The notes beneath the pieces are model-generated. The model saw only the letters and a list, made by a program, of their open reading frames with translations, was not told where the DNA came from and ran no database searches. Positions 22,525-31,974 of a stretch of DNA of 64,000 bases are shown piece by piece; the stretch's first letter is position 1, and every line of letters begins with the position of its first letter. The DNA comes from Verticiella sediminum (lineage in GTDB: Bacteria > Pseudomonadota > Gammaproteobacteria > Burkholderiales > Burkholderiaceae_B), in NCBI RefSeq assembly GCF_007558815.1, contig NZ_VLTJ01000039.1:62001-126000 (forward strand). Direction: 5' to 3'. The translations under genes and the position numbers were made by a program.

Positions 22525-23511
22525 TTATTGGGGTTCCAGGTCCAGCGTCTGCATCATCTCCCGGGTCAGCGCCATTTCCTGTTTGAACAACTGTACGTAC
22601 TCTTCGCCGCTGCTCGGCGCGATGCGCGATCCGGTCGTGCGCGAGGTTTCCTTGACGAGCGGGCTCTGCATGGCCTGGTGCGCCGCTTTGCGCATGCGCT
22701 CGACGATCTCGGGCGGCGTGCCGGCCGGCACCGACAGGCCGCCCCACGAGGTGAGCGTGACGCCGGCGACGCCTTGCTCGGCCAGCGTGGGGACGTCGGG
22801 CAGCAGGCTGTTGCGCTGCGTGTTGGCCACGGCGAGCGCGACCAGGCGGCCCCCCTCGACCTGCGGAGCGGCCACGCCGAAGATGGGCATGGCCATGTCG
22901 ACCTGGCTGCCCATGACGGCGTTGATCGATTCGCCCGCGCCCTTGTAGGGCACATGGGTGGCGTGAATGCCGGCCCGTTTCAGGAACATCTCCATGCCCA
23001 GGTGGGACGGCGTGCCGACGCCGCCCGAGGCATAGTTGAGCTTGCCCGGATGGGCCTTGGCGTAGGCGATCAGATCGGCCACGGTGCGGATGCCGAGCCG
23101 CGGGTCGACCACCAGCAGCACATCCGATTCGGAGGTGCGCGTGACGTGCGTGAAATCCTTCAGCGCGTCGTAGCCGGGATGTCTGTACATGTACATGTTC
23201 GCGGCCATCGGGCCTGCCGAGCTGACCCAGGTGTAGCCGTCGGGCTGCGCGCGCGCCACCATTTGCGCGCCGATGTTGCCGCCGGCCCCGCCGCGGTTCT
23301 CGACGATGATGGGTTGGCCCAGTTGCTTGCCGATCACCTCGGCATACACGCGGGCGCTGGTGTCCGGCGCGGTGCCCGCCATGTAGGGCACGATCCAGCG
23401 GATCGGGCGCTGCGGCCAGGGGCCTTCGCCGGGCGTCTGGGCTTGCGCCCAGGGCAGGGCAAGAACGGCGATCGTCGCGCACAGGGCGCGGCGCAGGTGA
23501 AAGCGGTACAT
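22525..23511 (-). CDS. Bug family periplasmic binding protein
   Basis: 328 residues. A signal peptide (ending LALPWAQAQ) is followed by PWPQRPIRWIVPYMAGTAPDTSARVYAE, IIVENRGGAGGNIGAQMVARA, LNYASGGVGTPSHLGMEMF and LPDVPTLAEQGVAGVTLTSWGGL, the ordered signatures of Bug receptors. It is the last gene of a leftward LysR-synthetase-dehydrogenase-Bug group, 53 bp after the acyl-CoA dehydrogenase. The companion enzymes suggest it captures a carboxylic acid that is then CoA-activated (inference). No TctAB partner is present. Confidence 0.92.
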   Translation of the reverse strand: MYRFHLRRALCATIAVLALPWAQAQTPGEGPWPQRPIRWIVPYMAGTAPDTSARVYAEVIGKQLGQPIIVENRGGAGGNIGAQMVARAQPDGYTWVSSAGPMAANMYMYRHPGYDALKDFTHVTRTSESDVLLVVDPRLGIRTVADLIAYAKAHPGKLNYASGGVGTPSHLGMEMFLKRAGIHATHVPYKGAGESINAVMGSQVDMAMPIFGVAAPQVEGGRLVALAVANTQRNSLLPDVPTLAEQGVAGVTLTSWGGLSVPAGTPPEIVERMRKAAHQAMQSPLVKETSRTTGSRIAPSSGEEYVQLFKQEMALTREMMQTLDLEPQ

Positions 23512-23564
23512 GATGTGTCTCCTCAAAGCGGGGTCTACGCCCCTGGATGAAACGGCCCCCAAGC

Positions 23565-24770
23565 TCACTGCGCTGGCTGTCCGAGCAGTTCGCGGGCGAT
23601 GGTGTTGCGCTGGATCTCGCTGGTGCCGGTGAGCACGCGATACATGCGCAGCACGCGGAACAGGAATTCCACGCGGCGGCCCTGCACGATGCCTTCGCCG
23701 CCATGGATCTGCACTGCCCGGTCGGCGATGCGGAACGCGGCCTCCGAGCAGAACAGCTTGCTCATCGACGCCTCGGCGCGCACCGCGACACCCGCGTCCA
23801 GGGCCCGCCCGGTGGCGAGCATCAGGCCGCGTGCGGCGGCGAGGTCGGTAGCCATGTCGGCCAGCATGTGCTGGATCGCCTGAAAGGTGGCGATGGGCTT
23901 GCCGAACTGCTGCCGCTCGCGGGCGTATTTCAGGCTGTCGTCTAGCGCCAGGCGGGCCAGGCCGAGCATGCCGGCGCAGTGCAGCACACGGTTCACGTTG
24001 ATGCGTCCGAGGGCCATGCCCAGGCCGCGGCCAGGCTCGCCGATGAGGTTCCGCACGGGCACCCGGCAGTTCTCCAGCACGATGTCGCCGGTCGAGGACT
24101 GGCCCGCCATGGTCTTGTAGTCGGACTCCACGCGCGCGCCCGGCTGGTCGAGGTCGACGAAGAAGGCGGTGACTTCGCGCTCGGTGCTGCCGGGCTCTGC
24201 GGTCGACGCGAGGATCACGGCGCAGTCGGCGAAGGGCGAGCCCGAGATGAAGCGCTTGCGCCCGTCGAGCACGTAGTGTTCGCCGTCGCGCCGGGCTCGG
24301 GTCTGCAGGGCGCCGGCGTCCGAACCGGCCTGCACTTCGGTGATCGCGAAGCACACCGACTTCTGCGCCTGCGCGACGGGCTTGATGTAGTGTTCGAGAT
24401 GGTAGGGGGTGGCCGCGCGCACGAGCGCGCCCAGCCGCGGCGGCCCGCTCAGTTCGCCCAGGATGTGCGGGGCGAAGGGCGATCCGCTGGCGTAGATCGC
24501 TTCTTTCACGAGCAGGTGATCGACCACGCTCAGGCCCAGGCCGCCCATGGCCCGGGGCAGAGTGATGCCGTAGAAGCCGGCTTCGTGCGACAGGCGCCAG
24601 ACCGCTCGCAGGGTCTCGCGCTCGGCGCCGTGTTCCTGGTCCACGCCCAGTCGCTGCGCCAGCGGGACCAGTTCGCGCGCGATGAAGGCGCGGATGTCCT
24701 CGATCAACCGGGCGGCCTGGGCGGAGCCTTCGAAGCCGGCCGGGATGGTGGTGTCGGCGTGTTCTTGCAT
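23565..24770 (-). CDS. Acyl-CoA dehydrogenase family protein
   Basis: 401 residues with the three ACAD domains. FAD/substrate motifs are CFAITEVQAGSDAGAL (about 137-152), FISGSP, ERQQFGKPIATFQAIQHMLADMATDL, and QIHGGEGIVQGRRVEFLFR. The catalytic Glu of the YEGT motif in medium-chain enzymes is Thr here (VLTGTSEIQRN), and the alternative position used by isovaleryl-CoA dehydrogenase seems to be Asn (INVNR). It may therefore use another base or different chemistry. It sits 13 bp after the acyl-CoA synthetase, in the same operon. Confidence 0.9.
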   Translation of the reverse strand: MQEHADTTIPAGFEGSAQAARLIEDIRAFIARELVPLAQRLGVDQEHGAERETLRAVWRLSHEAGFYGITLPRAMGGLGLSVVDHLLVKEAIYASGSPFAPHILGELSGPPRLGALVRAATPYHLEHYIKPVAQAQKSVCFAITEVQAGSDAGALQTRARRDGEHYVLDGRKRFISGSPFADCAVILASTAEPGSTEREVTAFFVDLDQPGARVESDYKTMAGQSSTGDIVLENCRVPVRNLIGEPGRGLGMALGRINVNRVLHCAGMLGLARLALDDSLKYARERQQFGKPIATFQAIQHMLADMATDLAAARGLMLATGRALDAGVAVRAEASMSKLFCSEAAFRIADRAVQIHGGEGIVQGRRVEFLFRVLRMYRVLTGTSEIQRNTIARELLGQPAQ

Positions 24771-24783
24771 GGTGTCGGCTTCC

Positions 24784-26352
24784 TCAGTTCACGCGGCGGG
24801 CGTGGCCCTGCCAGTAGTGGTCCTGGATCGTCTTGCGGGCCACTTTGCCGTTGGCGTTCTTGGGCAGCGCCTCGACGAACTCGACCAGGCGCGGGCGCTT
24901 GAAGCCGCCCAGGTGCTGGGCGCAGAAGCTGTCGAGCTCGGCCGCTTCCGGCGCGATGCCGGGCTTGAGCACGACGTGCGCGGCCACGGCCTCGCCCCAC
25001 TTCTCGTCGGGCACGGCGAACACGCAGGCGTCGGCGACCGCCGGATGGCGGTACAGGACGGCCTCGACTTCGGTGGGGTACACGTTGAAGCCGCCGGTGA
25101 TCACCATGTCCTTCTTGCGGTCCACGATGTAGACGTAGCCTTCGTCGTCCATGCGGGCGACGTCGCCCGTGTGGTAGCGGCCGTTCTTCAGCACCTCGGC
25201 GCTCAGCGCCGGCGCGCGCCAGTAGCCGGCGAACACGTCCGGCCCGCTGACCACGATCTCGCCCAGCTCGCCGGTGGGCACCTCCTGGCCGGCATCGTCG
25301 ACGATGCGCACGTCGCACTCGAGCAGGGGGCGGCCGCACGAGGACAGCAGCTCGGGGCGGGCCGCCCGCGCGTAGAGGTGGTCTTCGACCGACAGCGCGC
25401 ACACGCCGGAGGTGGTCTCGCCGGCGCCGTAGCCCTGGGCCAGCACCGGGCCGAACACATCCATAGCCTGCTGGATGCGCGCGGGCGCCATGGGCGCGGC
25501 GCCGTAGCCCAGCCGCTTGAGATCGGGCAGAGGCAGGTAGCGGCCCTGCAGTTCGCCGAGCAGCATGTTGATCATGGTCGGCACGAGGAAGGTATGGGTG
25601 ACGCGATCGCGCCGCATGCCGTCCAGGTAGCGCGCCGGCTCGAAGCCGCGGAACAGGCGGACGGTCGCGCCGCTGCACAGGGTGGGCACGATCTGCATGC
25701 CCGAAGCGTGCGTGATGGGGCCGACCAGGCCGATGCGCTCGCCCGGGCGCATGCCGTCCGAGCGCAGCAGGAACTTGCGCATCTGCGCCAGGCGGTTGCC
25801 GAAGGTCTGCATGGCGGCCTTCAGCGTACCGGTGGAGCCCGAGGTGTAGTGCAGCACGGCCAGATCGTCCGCACGCACCTCGGCGGCGACCAGGCGCTCG
25901 CCGGCGGCGGCGAGCACGCGCTCGTAGGCCGCCGGGTGGTGTTCGGGCGCGTCCACCAGCAGCAGCATGGGCGCGGGCGAATCGAGCAGCGGCAGCACGT
26001 CGTCGGCGCGCTCGGGCGTGGTGAGCAGCACGCGGGCCTCGCTGTTGGCGAGCACGGCGGCGGTTTCCTGCGCCGAGAGGCGCGAGTTGATCGGCGCCTT
26101 CACCAGCGCGGCCTTGTAGCACGCCAGTTCGAGCTCGACGATCTCGGGCCGGTTGGGCAGGTACACGGCGACCCGCTCGCCCGCGCTCAGGCCCATGCCG
26201 AGCAGGGCATTGCCCAGGCGGTTGCTGCGCTGCTCGAGCTCGGCGTAGCTGATGCTGCGTCCGTCGTCGGTCAGGATCGCAGGGTGGCGTGCGTACCAGC
26301 GCGCGGCGCGCGCGACCAGGGCGCCGACATTGGGCACGATCGGTGATGTCAT
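24784..26352 (-). CDS. AMP-dependent acyl-CoA synthetase/ligase
   Basis: 522 residues of the ANL superfamily. The adenylate-binding motif is LHYTSGSTGTLKA, then GYGAGETTSG, YHTGDVARMDDEGYVYIVDRKKDMVITGGFNVYP, and the C-terminal lysine in KNANGKVARKT. It activates a carboxylic acid to its CoA thioester with ATP. GGAGACACC precedes the ATG at 26352. It lies between a codirectional LysR gene and an acyl-CoA dehydrogenase, so the set would import an acid (Bug), activate it and oxidise it. Chain length and ring type of the substrate cannot be told. Confidence 0.93.
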   Translation of the reverse strand: MTSPIVPNVGALVARAARWYARHPAILTDDGRSISYAELEQRSNRLGNALLGMGLSAGERVAVYLPNRPEIVELELACYKAALVKAPINSRLSAQETAAVLANSEARVLLTTPERADDVLPLLDSPAPMLLLVDAPEHHPAAYERVLAAAGERLVAAEVRADDLAVLHYTSGSTGTLKAAMQTFGNRLAQMRKFLLRSDGMRPGERIGLVGPITHASGMQIVPTLCSGATVRLFRGFEPARYLDGMRRDRVTHTFLVPTMINMLLGELQGRYLPLPDLKRLGYGAAPMAPARIQQAMDVFGPVLAQGYGAGETTSGVCALSVEDHLYARAARPELLSSCGRPLLECDVRIVDDAGQEVPTGELGEIVVSGPDVFAGYWRAPALSAEVLKNGRYHTGDVARMDDEGYVYIVDRKKDMVITGGFNVYPTEVEAVLYRHPAVADACVFAVPDEKWGEAVAAHVVLKPGIAPEAAELDSFCAQHLGGFKRPRLVEFVEALPKNANGKVARKTIQDHYWQGHARRVN

Positions 26353-26494
26353 GGTGTCTCCTTCCGCCTGGGTGGCAGGCATGGGAAGGGACTATGTCAG
26401 CCGCCGGCGCGGTTGTGAAATACCGTTGGCTGATGCCGGGCCATCACGAAATCCTATGGCCTGGGCGGCTCAACGCGGCGTTCCCCTGTGCGGG

Positions 26495-27475
26495 TCAGGC
26501 CCCGCCCGGTTCGGTGCGGGCGAGCGGGGCCGGCTCGGCGTCCCAGGCGCCCTCGGCGATGGTGTTCCGGACCTCTTCGCGCAGCATGCGCGCGACCAGC
26601 CGGCTCGCGGGTGTGGGCTCGCCGCGCAGCGGCATGGCCACGCTGTAGTGGCGCAGAATGTCCGGCGCGCCCACGCGCGCGCGGAACCAGTCGGGGTCGT
26701 GCTGCACCGGCACGTCGTGCAGCGCGCAGGCCGGCGTGAAGGTATAGCCGGCGCCCGCGAGATAGAGCGAGCGGATGACGCGCGCGGAATCCTGCTCGTG
26801 CACGACGTTCAGCGTGATGCCGTGTTCGGCGGCGGCGTTCTCCACGCTCTGGCGGATGGCGTAGCGGCGCGATTGCAGCACCAGCGGCAGGCGCGCCGCG
26901 TCGCGAAAGGCGATGCGCGGCTCGGGTCCGTCCTCGGCGAGCGCGCGGGCGGCACCGTCCTTGTCCAGGCCCGCCAGGTAGAGCGCCTCGGTGGCCAGCG
27001 GCTCGCAGCGCATGCCTTCCAGTCTGGGCGTATCCACCAGCACGCCGATGTCGGCCCGCCCGTCGAGCATGGCCTTCTGTACGCGCAAGCTCAGGCCGTC
27101 CAGCACGAAGATGCGGATGCGCGGATAGGCGTCGCGCACGCGTTCGATCAGCCGCCCCATGAGCAGCGTGACCAGCAGAAAGGGGATGGCGATCGTGACC
27201 GAGCCTTCGGGGCTGTCGGCCGAGCGCTGCAGCCGCTCGCGAATGGCCGCGGCGTCCGACAGCAGGCGCCGCGCATCCTGGTAGAGCTGGGTGCCGGCGG
27301 GGGTGGGCGTCACGCCCGCGTGCGAGCGTTCGAGCAGCCGCGCGCCCAGGTCCTGCTCCAGCTTCTTGATTTGCGCGGTGAGCGCGGGTTGGGCGACGTA
27401 GAGCATGGCGGCTGCCTTCGACAGGCTGCCGGCCTCGAGCACAGCGATGAAGTAACGCAGCGAACGCAGGTCCAT
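26495..27475 (-). CDS. LysR family transcriptional regulator
   Basis: 326 residues. The N-terminal winged HTH reads LRYFIAVLEAGSLSKAAAMLYVAQPALTAQIKKLEQDLGARLLER, followed by the effector domain (GSVTIAIPFLLVTLLMG, then DIGVLVDTP). It resembles the Cbl/Nac-like branch. Codirectional with the acyl-CoA synthetase operon, ending 142 bp before it, and divergent from an OB-fold gene. Probably regulates the synthetase-dehydrogenase-Bug set. Confidence 0.9.
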   Translation of the reverse strand: MDLRSLRYFIAVLEAGSLSKAAAMLYVAQPALTAQIKKLEQDLGARLLERSHAGVTPTPAGTQLYQDARRLLSDAAAIRERLQRSADSPEGSVTIAIPFLLVTLLMGRLIERVRDAYPRIRIFVLDGLSLRVQKAMLDGRADIGVLVDTPRLEGMRCEPLATEALYLAGLDKDGAARALAEDGPEPRIAFRDAARLPLVLQSRRYAIRQSVENAAAEHGITLNVVHEQDSARVIRSLYLAGAGYTFTPACALHDVPVQHDPDWFRARVGAPDILRHYSVAMPLRGEPTPASRLVARMLREEVRNTIAEGAWDAEPAPLARTEPGGA

Positions 27476-27536
27476 GGCGGGTGCGCTGGTCCGGTTGTTG
27501 CTTGGGCGGGATGGCTACGATAACCCGGGAGCCCCC

Positions 27537-27920
27537 ATGCCTGTTTCCTCTGTTTCCTTCTTCCGCCTTCGGTCCGTCCTGAGCACGGCGGCGCTCGCCG
27601 CCGCCCTTGCCGCCGGGGCTGCGCATGCGCAATACGTCGGCCCGGCCGACGGCAGCCAGGCCGCCGACGTGGCGAGCATTCTCAAGGACCCGGTCGACGA
27701 CCAGCGGGTACGGCTGGAGGGCCACCTGCTGCGCAAGCTGGGCCATGAGAAGTACGTGTTCTCGGACGGCACCGGCGAGATCACCGCCGAAATCGACGAT
27801 GACGACTTCCCGCGCGAGCCGGTCGACGAGAAGACCCGCGTGCAGATCAGCGGCGAAGTGGACACGGGGCGTAATCGTCCGCCCGAGATCGACGTCGATT
27901 CGATGCGCATCCTGCGCTGA
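27537..27920 (+). CDS. YgiW/YdeI family OB-fold periplasmic protein
   Basis: 127 residues. A signal peptide (MPVSSVSFFRLRSVLSTAALAAALAAGAAHA) precedes the bacterial OB-fold: VASILKDPVDDQRVRLEGHLLRKLGHEKYVFSDGTGEI, then RVQISGEVD. Family members are small periplasmic stress-tolerance proteins (YgiW, YdeI in enterics). GGGAGC precedes the ATG. Shares its promoter region with the divergent LysR gene. Confidence 0.9.
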   Translation: MPVSSVSFFRLRSVLSTAALAAALAAGAAHAQYVGPADGSQAADVASILKDPVDDQRVRLEGHLLRKLGHEKYVFSDGTGEITAEIDDDDFPREPVDEKTRVQISGEVDTGRNRPPEIDVDSMRILR

Positions 27921-27984
27921 GGGCAGCCGGCGTCTGCGTCGTCCGCGAGCTGGCCTATCATTGCGCCTAGCCTCGCCCACGATC

Positions 27985-28905
27985 ATGACCGCCTCCCGTG
28001 CACGTCCGGCGCCCAGCGCCGATCCGCTCATTGCCGCCTTCGTCGACAGCCTGTGGCTGGAAGACGGACTGGCGGCGAATTCGCTCGCCGCGTACCGGCG
28101 CGACCTCGAAGCGCTCGCCGAGTGGCTGCGTCGAACCGACGCGCGCGGCCTGCTCGAGGCGCGTCAGCAGGACTTGCAGGGCTGGTTCGCCGCCGCGAGC
28201 GACAGCACGCGGCCGGCCACGGCCAACCGGCGCCTGGCCGCAGTGCGCCGCTTCTATCACTGGGCACTGCGCGAACAGCGCATCCGTGAAGACCCCTGCC
28301 TGAAGCTGGTGGCCGCCAAGGCGGCGCCGCGCGTGCCCAAGACCTTGTCGCAGGCCCAGGTCGAGGCGCTGTTGACGGCGCCGGACGTCGCCACCGAGCT
28401 CGGCCTGCGCGACCGCGCCATGCTCGAAACCCTGTATGCCACCGGCCTGCGCGTATCCGAACTGGTCGGCCTGGGCGTGCTGCACGTCTCGCCGACGGAG
28501 GGCGTGCTGCGCGTGGTGCAGGGCAAGGGCGGCAAGGATCGCCTGGTGCCGCTGGGCCTGGAGGCGGCGCACTGGCTGGCCGAGTACCAGCGCCTGGCGC
28601 GCCCGGCGCTGCTCGGCCGGCGCACGAGCGCGGACCTCTTCGTGACGGCGCGCGGCGCGGCGATGACGCGCCAGGCGTTCTGGCAACTGGTGAAGAAATA
28701 CGCGCTCGTCGCCGGCGTCACCGCGCCGCTGTCGCCGCACGTCCTGCGGCATGCCTTTGCGACCCACCTGCTGAACCATGGCGCCGACCTGCGCGTAGTG
28801 CAACTGCTGCTTGGCCACGCGGATATTTCCACCACCCAGATCTACACACATGTCGCCCGTGCCCGCCTGAAGGCACTGCACGGCCAACACCATCCCCGCG
28901 CCTGA
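27985..28905 (+). CDS. xerD: Tyrosine recombinase XerD
   Basis: 306 residues, normal for XerC/D. An N-terminal SAM-like core-binding domain (to about 110) and the catalytic domain carry the RKHRH-Y residues: Arg in ATGLRVSEL, Lys in GKGGKDR, HVLRH, GHADISTT, and nucleophile Tyr in IYTHV. It resolves chromosome dimers at dif with XerC and FtsK. LSPHVLRHAFATHLLNHGADLRVVQLLLGH is typical of XerD. Chromosomal context with housekeeping neighbours argues against a phage integrase. The ybaK gene starts 12 bases after its stop. Confidence 0.93.
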   Translation: MTASRARPAPSADPLIAAFVDSLWLEDGLAANSLAAYRRDLEALAEWLRRTDARGLLEARQQDLQGWFAAASDSTRPATANRRLAAVRRFYHWALREQRIREDPCLKLVAAKAAPRVPKTLSQAQVEALLTAPDVATELGLRDRAMLETLYATGLRVSELVGLGVLHVSPTEGVLRVVQGKGGKDRLVPLGLEAAHWLAEYQRLARPALLGRRTSADLFVTARGAAMTRQAFWQLVKKYALVAGVTAPLSPHVLRHAFATHLLNHGADLRVVQLLLGHADISTTQIYTHVARARLKALHGQHHPRA

Positions 28906-28917
28906 AGCGCCCGACCC

Positions 28918-29412
28918 ATGAGCAAGCCCGCCCGCCACGTCTCGGCCACCCCCGCCACCGATTTCCTGCGCAAGCACGACGTTCCCTTCGTGGAGCATCC
29001 CTACGAATACGTGGAGCACGGCGGCGCGCGCGAGTCGGCCCGCCAGCTCGGCTGGAACCTGCACGCCGTGGTGAAGACGCTCGTCATGGAGGACGAGAAG
29101 GCGCAGCCGCTGATCGTGCTCATGCACGGCGACTGCGAGGTCTCCACCAAGAACCTCGCGCGCCAGAGCGGGCGCAAGCGCATCCAGCCGTGCAGGCCCG
29201 AGGTGGCGCAGCGCCACAGCGGCTACCAGGTGGGCGGCACCTCGCCCTTCGGCACCCGGCGCCGCATGCCGGTGTACGTCGAGGCGGGCATCCTGGCGCT
29301 GCCGCGCATCCTCATCAACGGCGGGCGGCGCGGTTTCCTGGTGGAGATCGCGCCGGCCTGCCTCAGCGCGTTGCTGGATGCCCAGCCGGTCGAGTGCGCG
29401 CTGCCGGACTGA
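28918..29412 (+). CDS. ybaK: Cys-tRNA(Pro) deacylase, YbaK/EbsC family
   Basis: 164 residues. The YbaK fold is shown by TPATDFLRKHDVPFVEHPYEY, VVKTLVMEDEKAQPLIVLMHGD, STKNLAR, and GGTSPFGTRRRMPVYVE, with the conserved Lys in VVKTL. YbaK hydrolyses Cys-tRNA(Pro) mischarged by ProRS. It is 12 bp after xerD, probably cotranscribed. Confidence 0.92.
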   Translation: MSKPARHVSATPATDFLRKHDVPFVEHPYEYVEHGGARESARQLGWNLHAVVKTLVMEDEKAQPLIVLMHGDCEVSTKNLARQSGRKRIQPCRPEVAQRHSGYQVGGTSPFGTRRRMPVYVEAGILALPRILINGGRRGFLVEIAPACLSALLDAQPVECALPD

Positions 29413-29547
29413 CGCGGACCGGCGCACTGTTGCGGGCGGCAAACGCCGGTGCACGCCGGCAGCACGCCGTCGCGGCGCCACTCTACAATGCGCGCTGGCC
29501 TCGCGCGGGCGGGCTGTTCCGCCACAGCGACTACAGGAGCGTTCCCC

Positions 29548-29958
29548 ATGACTTCGACCACGATGGATGACAGCGGCAAGCTGGTGCTGCGCCTCGCCCT
29601 CGGCATTCTCATTCTTCTGCACGGCTTGTCCAAGTTGATGAACGGCATCGGCTTCATCGAGGGCATGATGGCGGCGCGCGGCCTGCCCACCTTCTTTGCT
29701 TATGCGGTCTATCTCGGCGAGGTGGTTGCGCCGGTCCTGCTCATCGTGGGCATCTACACCCGGCTGGCAGCGCTCGTCGTGGCCGTCAACATGGTCGTTG
29801 CGATCGTGCTGGTGCACACCGGCCAGTTGTTCTCGATGACCCAATCGGGTGGCTGGGCGCTCGAGCTGCAGGGCATGTTCGTGTTCGGCGCCATCGCGGT
29901 GGCGCTGCTCGGCGCGGGCCGCTACAGCGTGGGCGGCGCGGCCGGCAGATACAACTGA
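29548..29958 (+). CDS. DoxX family membrane protein
   Basis: 136 residues with four membrane helices: LRLALGILILLHGLSKLMNG, TFFAYAVYLGEVVAPVLLIVG, LAALVVAVNMVVAIVLVHTG, LQGMFVFGAIAVALLGAG. This is the DoxX/DUF417 layout with the GxSK and GExVAP motifs. Function in this family is poorly defined; quinone-linked redox roles are proposed. CAGGAGCGTTCCCC precedes the ATG. Confidence 0.9.
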   Translation: MTSTTMDDSGKLVLRLALGILILLHGLSKLMNGIGFIEGMMAARGLPTFFAYAVYLGEVVAPVLLIVGIYTRLAALVVAVNMVVAIVLVHTGQLFSMTQSGGWALELQGMFVFGAIAVALLGAGRYSVGGAAGRYN

Positions 29959-30081
29959 GCGCCCGCCCGCGCCGGGCATGACCCCACAGGCAGGCGGGGC
30001 ATGCCCCCCGGCAGGGGGCGTCCGGGTGTAAGGTATGGCATCCGATATGTTCACGGGCGCTGGCGCGCCCGTTGCCGCGTT

Positions 30082-31011
30082 ATGTCACGACTTCCCGATA
30101 TGCCCTCGTACCCCGATCACGGCCAGCCCGACTGGAATCTCTCCGCGCTGATCCAGGCGCTGCGCACGTCGCGCGAACACACCCACAAGGTGCGTCACCG
30201 CGGCCGGCTGCGCGAGCTGCCTTCGCGCGCCGTGCTCAAGGACATCCTGCAGGGGCTTGCCGCGGCGATGTTCCCCACGCATTACGGCGAGACCGACCTG
30301 ACCGACGAGAGCATCGATCACTTCGTCGGCAACACCCTGAACCGCACGCTGAACCTGCTGCGCGGCCAGGTGCGGCGCGGGCTGCTCTTTCTGTCCGACG
30401 AGGACGCCTGGACCAGCGAGGCGCTCGATGCGCGCGCGGTCGAGATCACCCGCCACGTCGCCGATTCCCTGCCCGAGGTCCGCGCCGTCCTGGTGAGCGA
30501 CCTGCGCGCGGCGTTCCAGGGAGATCCGGCGGCGCACAGCATTTCCGAGATCCTGCTCTGCTATCCGGGCTTCGTGGCGATCACCTACTATCGCCTGGCC
30601 AATGTGCTCTACAAGCTCGGCATGCCGCTGCTGCCGCGGTTGATGACCGAGATCGCCCACTCGGCCACCGGCATCGACATCCATCCCGGCGCCACCATCG
30701 GCCACAGCTTCTTCATCGACCACGGCACGGGCGTCGTGATCGGCGAGACCACGATCATCGGCAACCGCGTGCGCATCTACCAGAATGTCACGTTGGGCGC
30801 CAAGCGCTTCACCGAGAACGACGACGGCAGCCTGCGCAAGGGCGAGCCGCGCCATCCCATCGTCGAGGACGATGTCGTGATCTACGCGGGCGCGACCGTG
30901 CTCGGCCGCGTGACCATCGGCCGCGGCTCGACCATCGGCGGCAACGTGTGGGTCACGCAGAGCGTTCCGTCCGAGAGCAGCATCTCGCAGGCCAAGATGT
31001 GTCGTGACTGA
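30082..31011 (+). CDS. epsC: Serine O-acetyltransferase, EpsC/CysE-like
   Basis: 309 residues. A long N-terminal helical domain (1-180) is followed by a left-handed beta-helix of hexapeptide repeats (IDIHPGATIGHSFFIDHGTGVVIGETTIIGNRVRIYQNVTLG). HPIVEDDVVIYAGATVLGRVTIGRGSTIGGNVWVTQSVP closes it. The HxxAxIG and His/Asp acetyltransferase residues match serine acetyltransferase, which makes O-acetyl-L-serine for cysteine synthesis. ATG at 30082 was selected. It runs ahead of exoD in the same direction. Confidence 0.88.
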   Translation: MSRLPDMPSYPDHGQPDWNLSALIQALRTSREHTHKVRHRGRLRELPSRAVLKDILQGLAAAMFPTHYGETDLTDESIDHFVGNTLNRTLNLLRGQVRRGLLFLSDEDAWTSEALDARAVEITRHVADSLPEVRAVLVSDLRAAFQGDPAAHSISEILLCYPGFVAITYYRLANVLYKLGMPLLPRLMTEIAHSATGIDIHPGATIGHSFFIDHGTGVVIGETTIIGNRVRIYQNVTLGAKRFTENDDGSLRKGEPRHPIVEDDVVIYAGATVLGRVTIGRGSTIGGNVWVTQSVPSESSISQAKMCRD

Positions 31012-31169
31012 GCGGTGCGCGCCGGCAGCCCGAGCGGATGCCGGCGCGGCGGGCGGCTCGGCGGGGCTGTGCCGGGCATGGGCTGTGCTTGGTGTCCGCC
31101 AGCCGGCAGGAGACGCCGGCGGGAGACCGAACGGTATCGTCTGCGCTGCAGGCGTGCCCTGCACCAGCG

Positions 31170-31862
31170 ATGGACGACTTCACCGAACAGACAGCGCAAG
31201 AAGCGGCGGACACGCCTTCCAACGGCAGGCCGCGCCGATTCGATTGGGTGCGCCGCCGTTTCTCGCGCCGCACGCTGACGCGCCTGGAAGCCACTTCGCT
31301 CACCGAAATGCTCGACAGGCTCGAGTTCGCCGAGTGCGAGAACGACAAGGTGAGCGTGGAGGCCATGCTCGATATCACCGGGCGCCGCTCGTTCGGGCCC
31401 ATGCTGCTGGTGCCGGGGCTGCTGGTGCTCTCGCCCGTGAGCGGTGTGCCCGGTGTGCCGACCTTGTCGGGTGCGATGGTGCTGCTGCTCAGCGTGCAGC
31501 TCTTGATCGGCCGCCAGCACTTCTGGATGCCGCGCTGGGTGCTCAAGCGCGGCGTGTCGCAGCGGCGGCTGCTGCAGGCCTTTCGCTTCATGCGGCCGCC
31601 GGCGCGCTGGATCGACCGGCTGGTCAAGCCGCGCATGCGCTGGCTGGTCGAAAGCCACGCCGTGTACGCGGTCGCGGCGATCTGCGCACTGGTTGCGCTG
31701 ACCATGCCGCCTCTGGAGCTGGTGCCCTTCGCCGCCACGGCGGCGGGCATCGCCATCACCACCTTCGGCCTGGCGCTGATCGGGCGCGACGGCCTGCTCG
31801 CGATGCTGGCCTTCATATTCTGCGGCGTGACCGGCGCGCTGCTGGCGCAGGCGGTGCTGTGA
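31170..31862 (+). CDS. Exopolysaccharide synthesis protein ExoD
   Basis: 230 residues. The ExoD family core is present: SLTEMLDRLEF, GRRSFGPMLLVPGLLVLSPVSGVPGVPTLSGAMVLLLSVQLLIGRQHFW, and two C-terminal membrane segments (AVAAICALVALTMPPLELVPFAA, ITTFGLALIGRDGLLAMLAF). In Rhizobium exoD affects exopolysaccharide and alkali tolerance; the biochemical role is unknown. No clear ribosome-binding site, so the start is less sure. Confidence 0.88.
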   Translation: MDDFTEQTAQEAADTPSNGRPRRFDWVRRRFSRRTLTRLEATSLTEMLDRLEFAECENDKVSVEAMLDITGRRSFGPMLLVPGLLVLSPVSGVPGVPTLSGAMVLLLSVQLLIGRQHFWMPRWVLKRGVSQRRLLQAFRFMRPPARWIDRLVKPRMRWLVESHAVYAVAAICALVALTMPPLELVPFAATAAGIAITTFGLALIGRDGLLAMLAFIFCGVTGALLAQAVL

Positions 31863-31974
31863 GGCCATCGGCTGGCGATGGCGAGATCGAGGCCTGTGCC
31901 CGTGGGCAAGCCGCTCCATCGTTCGTTCGACCGGCTACGCCGCGGCCCGCACGCGGGCGACGTGGGTGCTCGCC

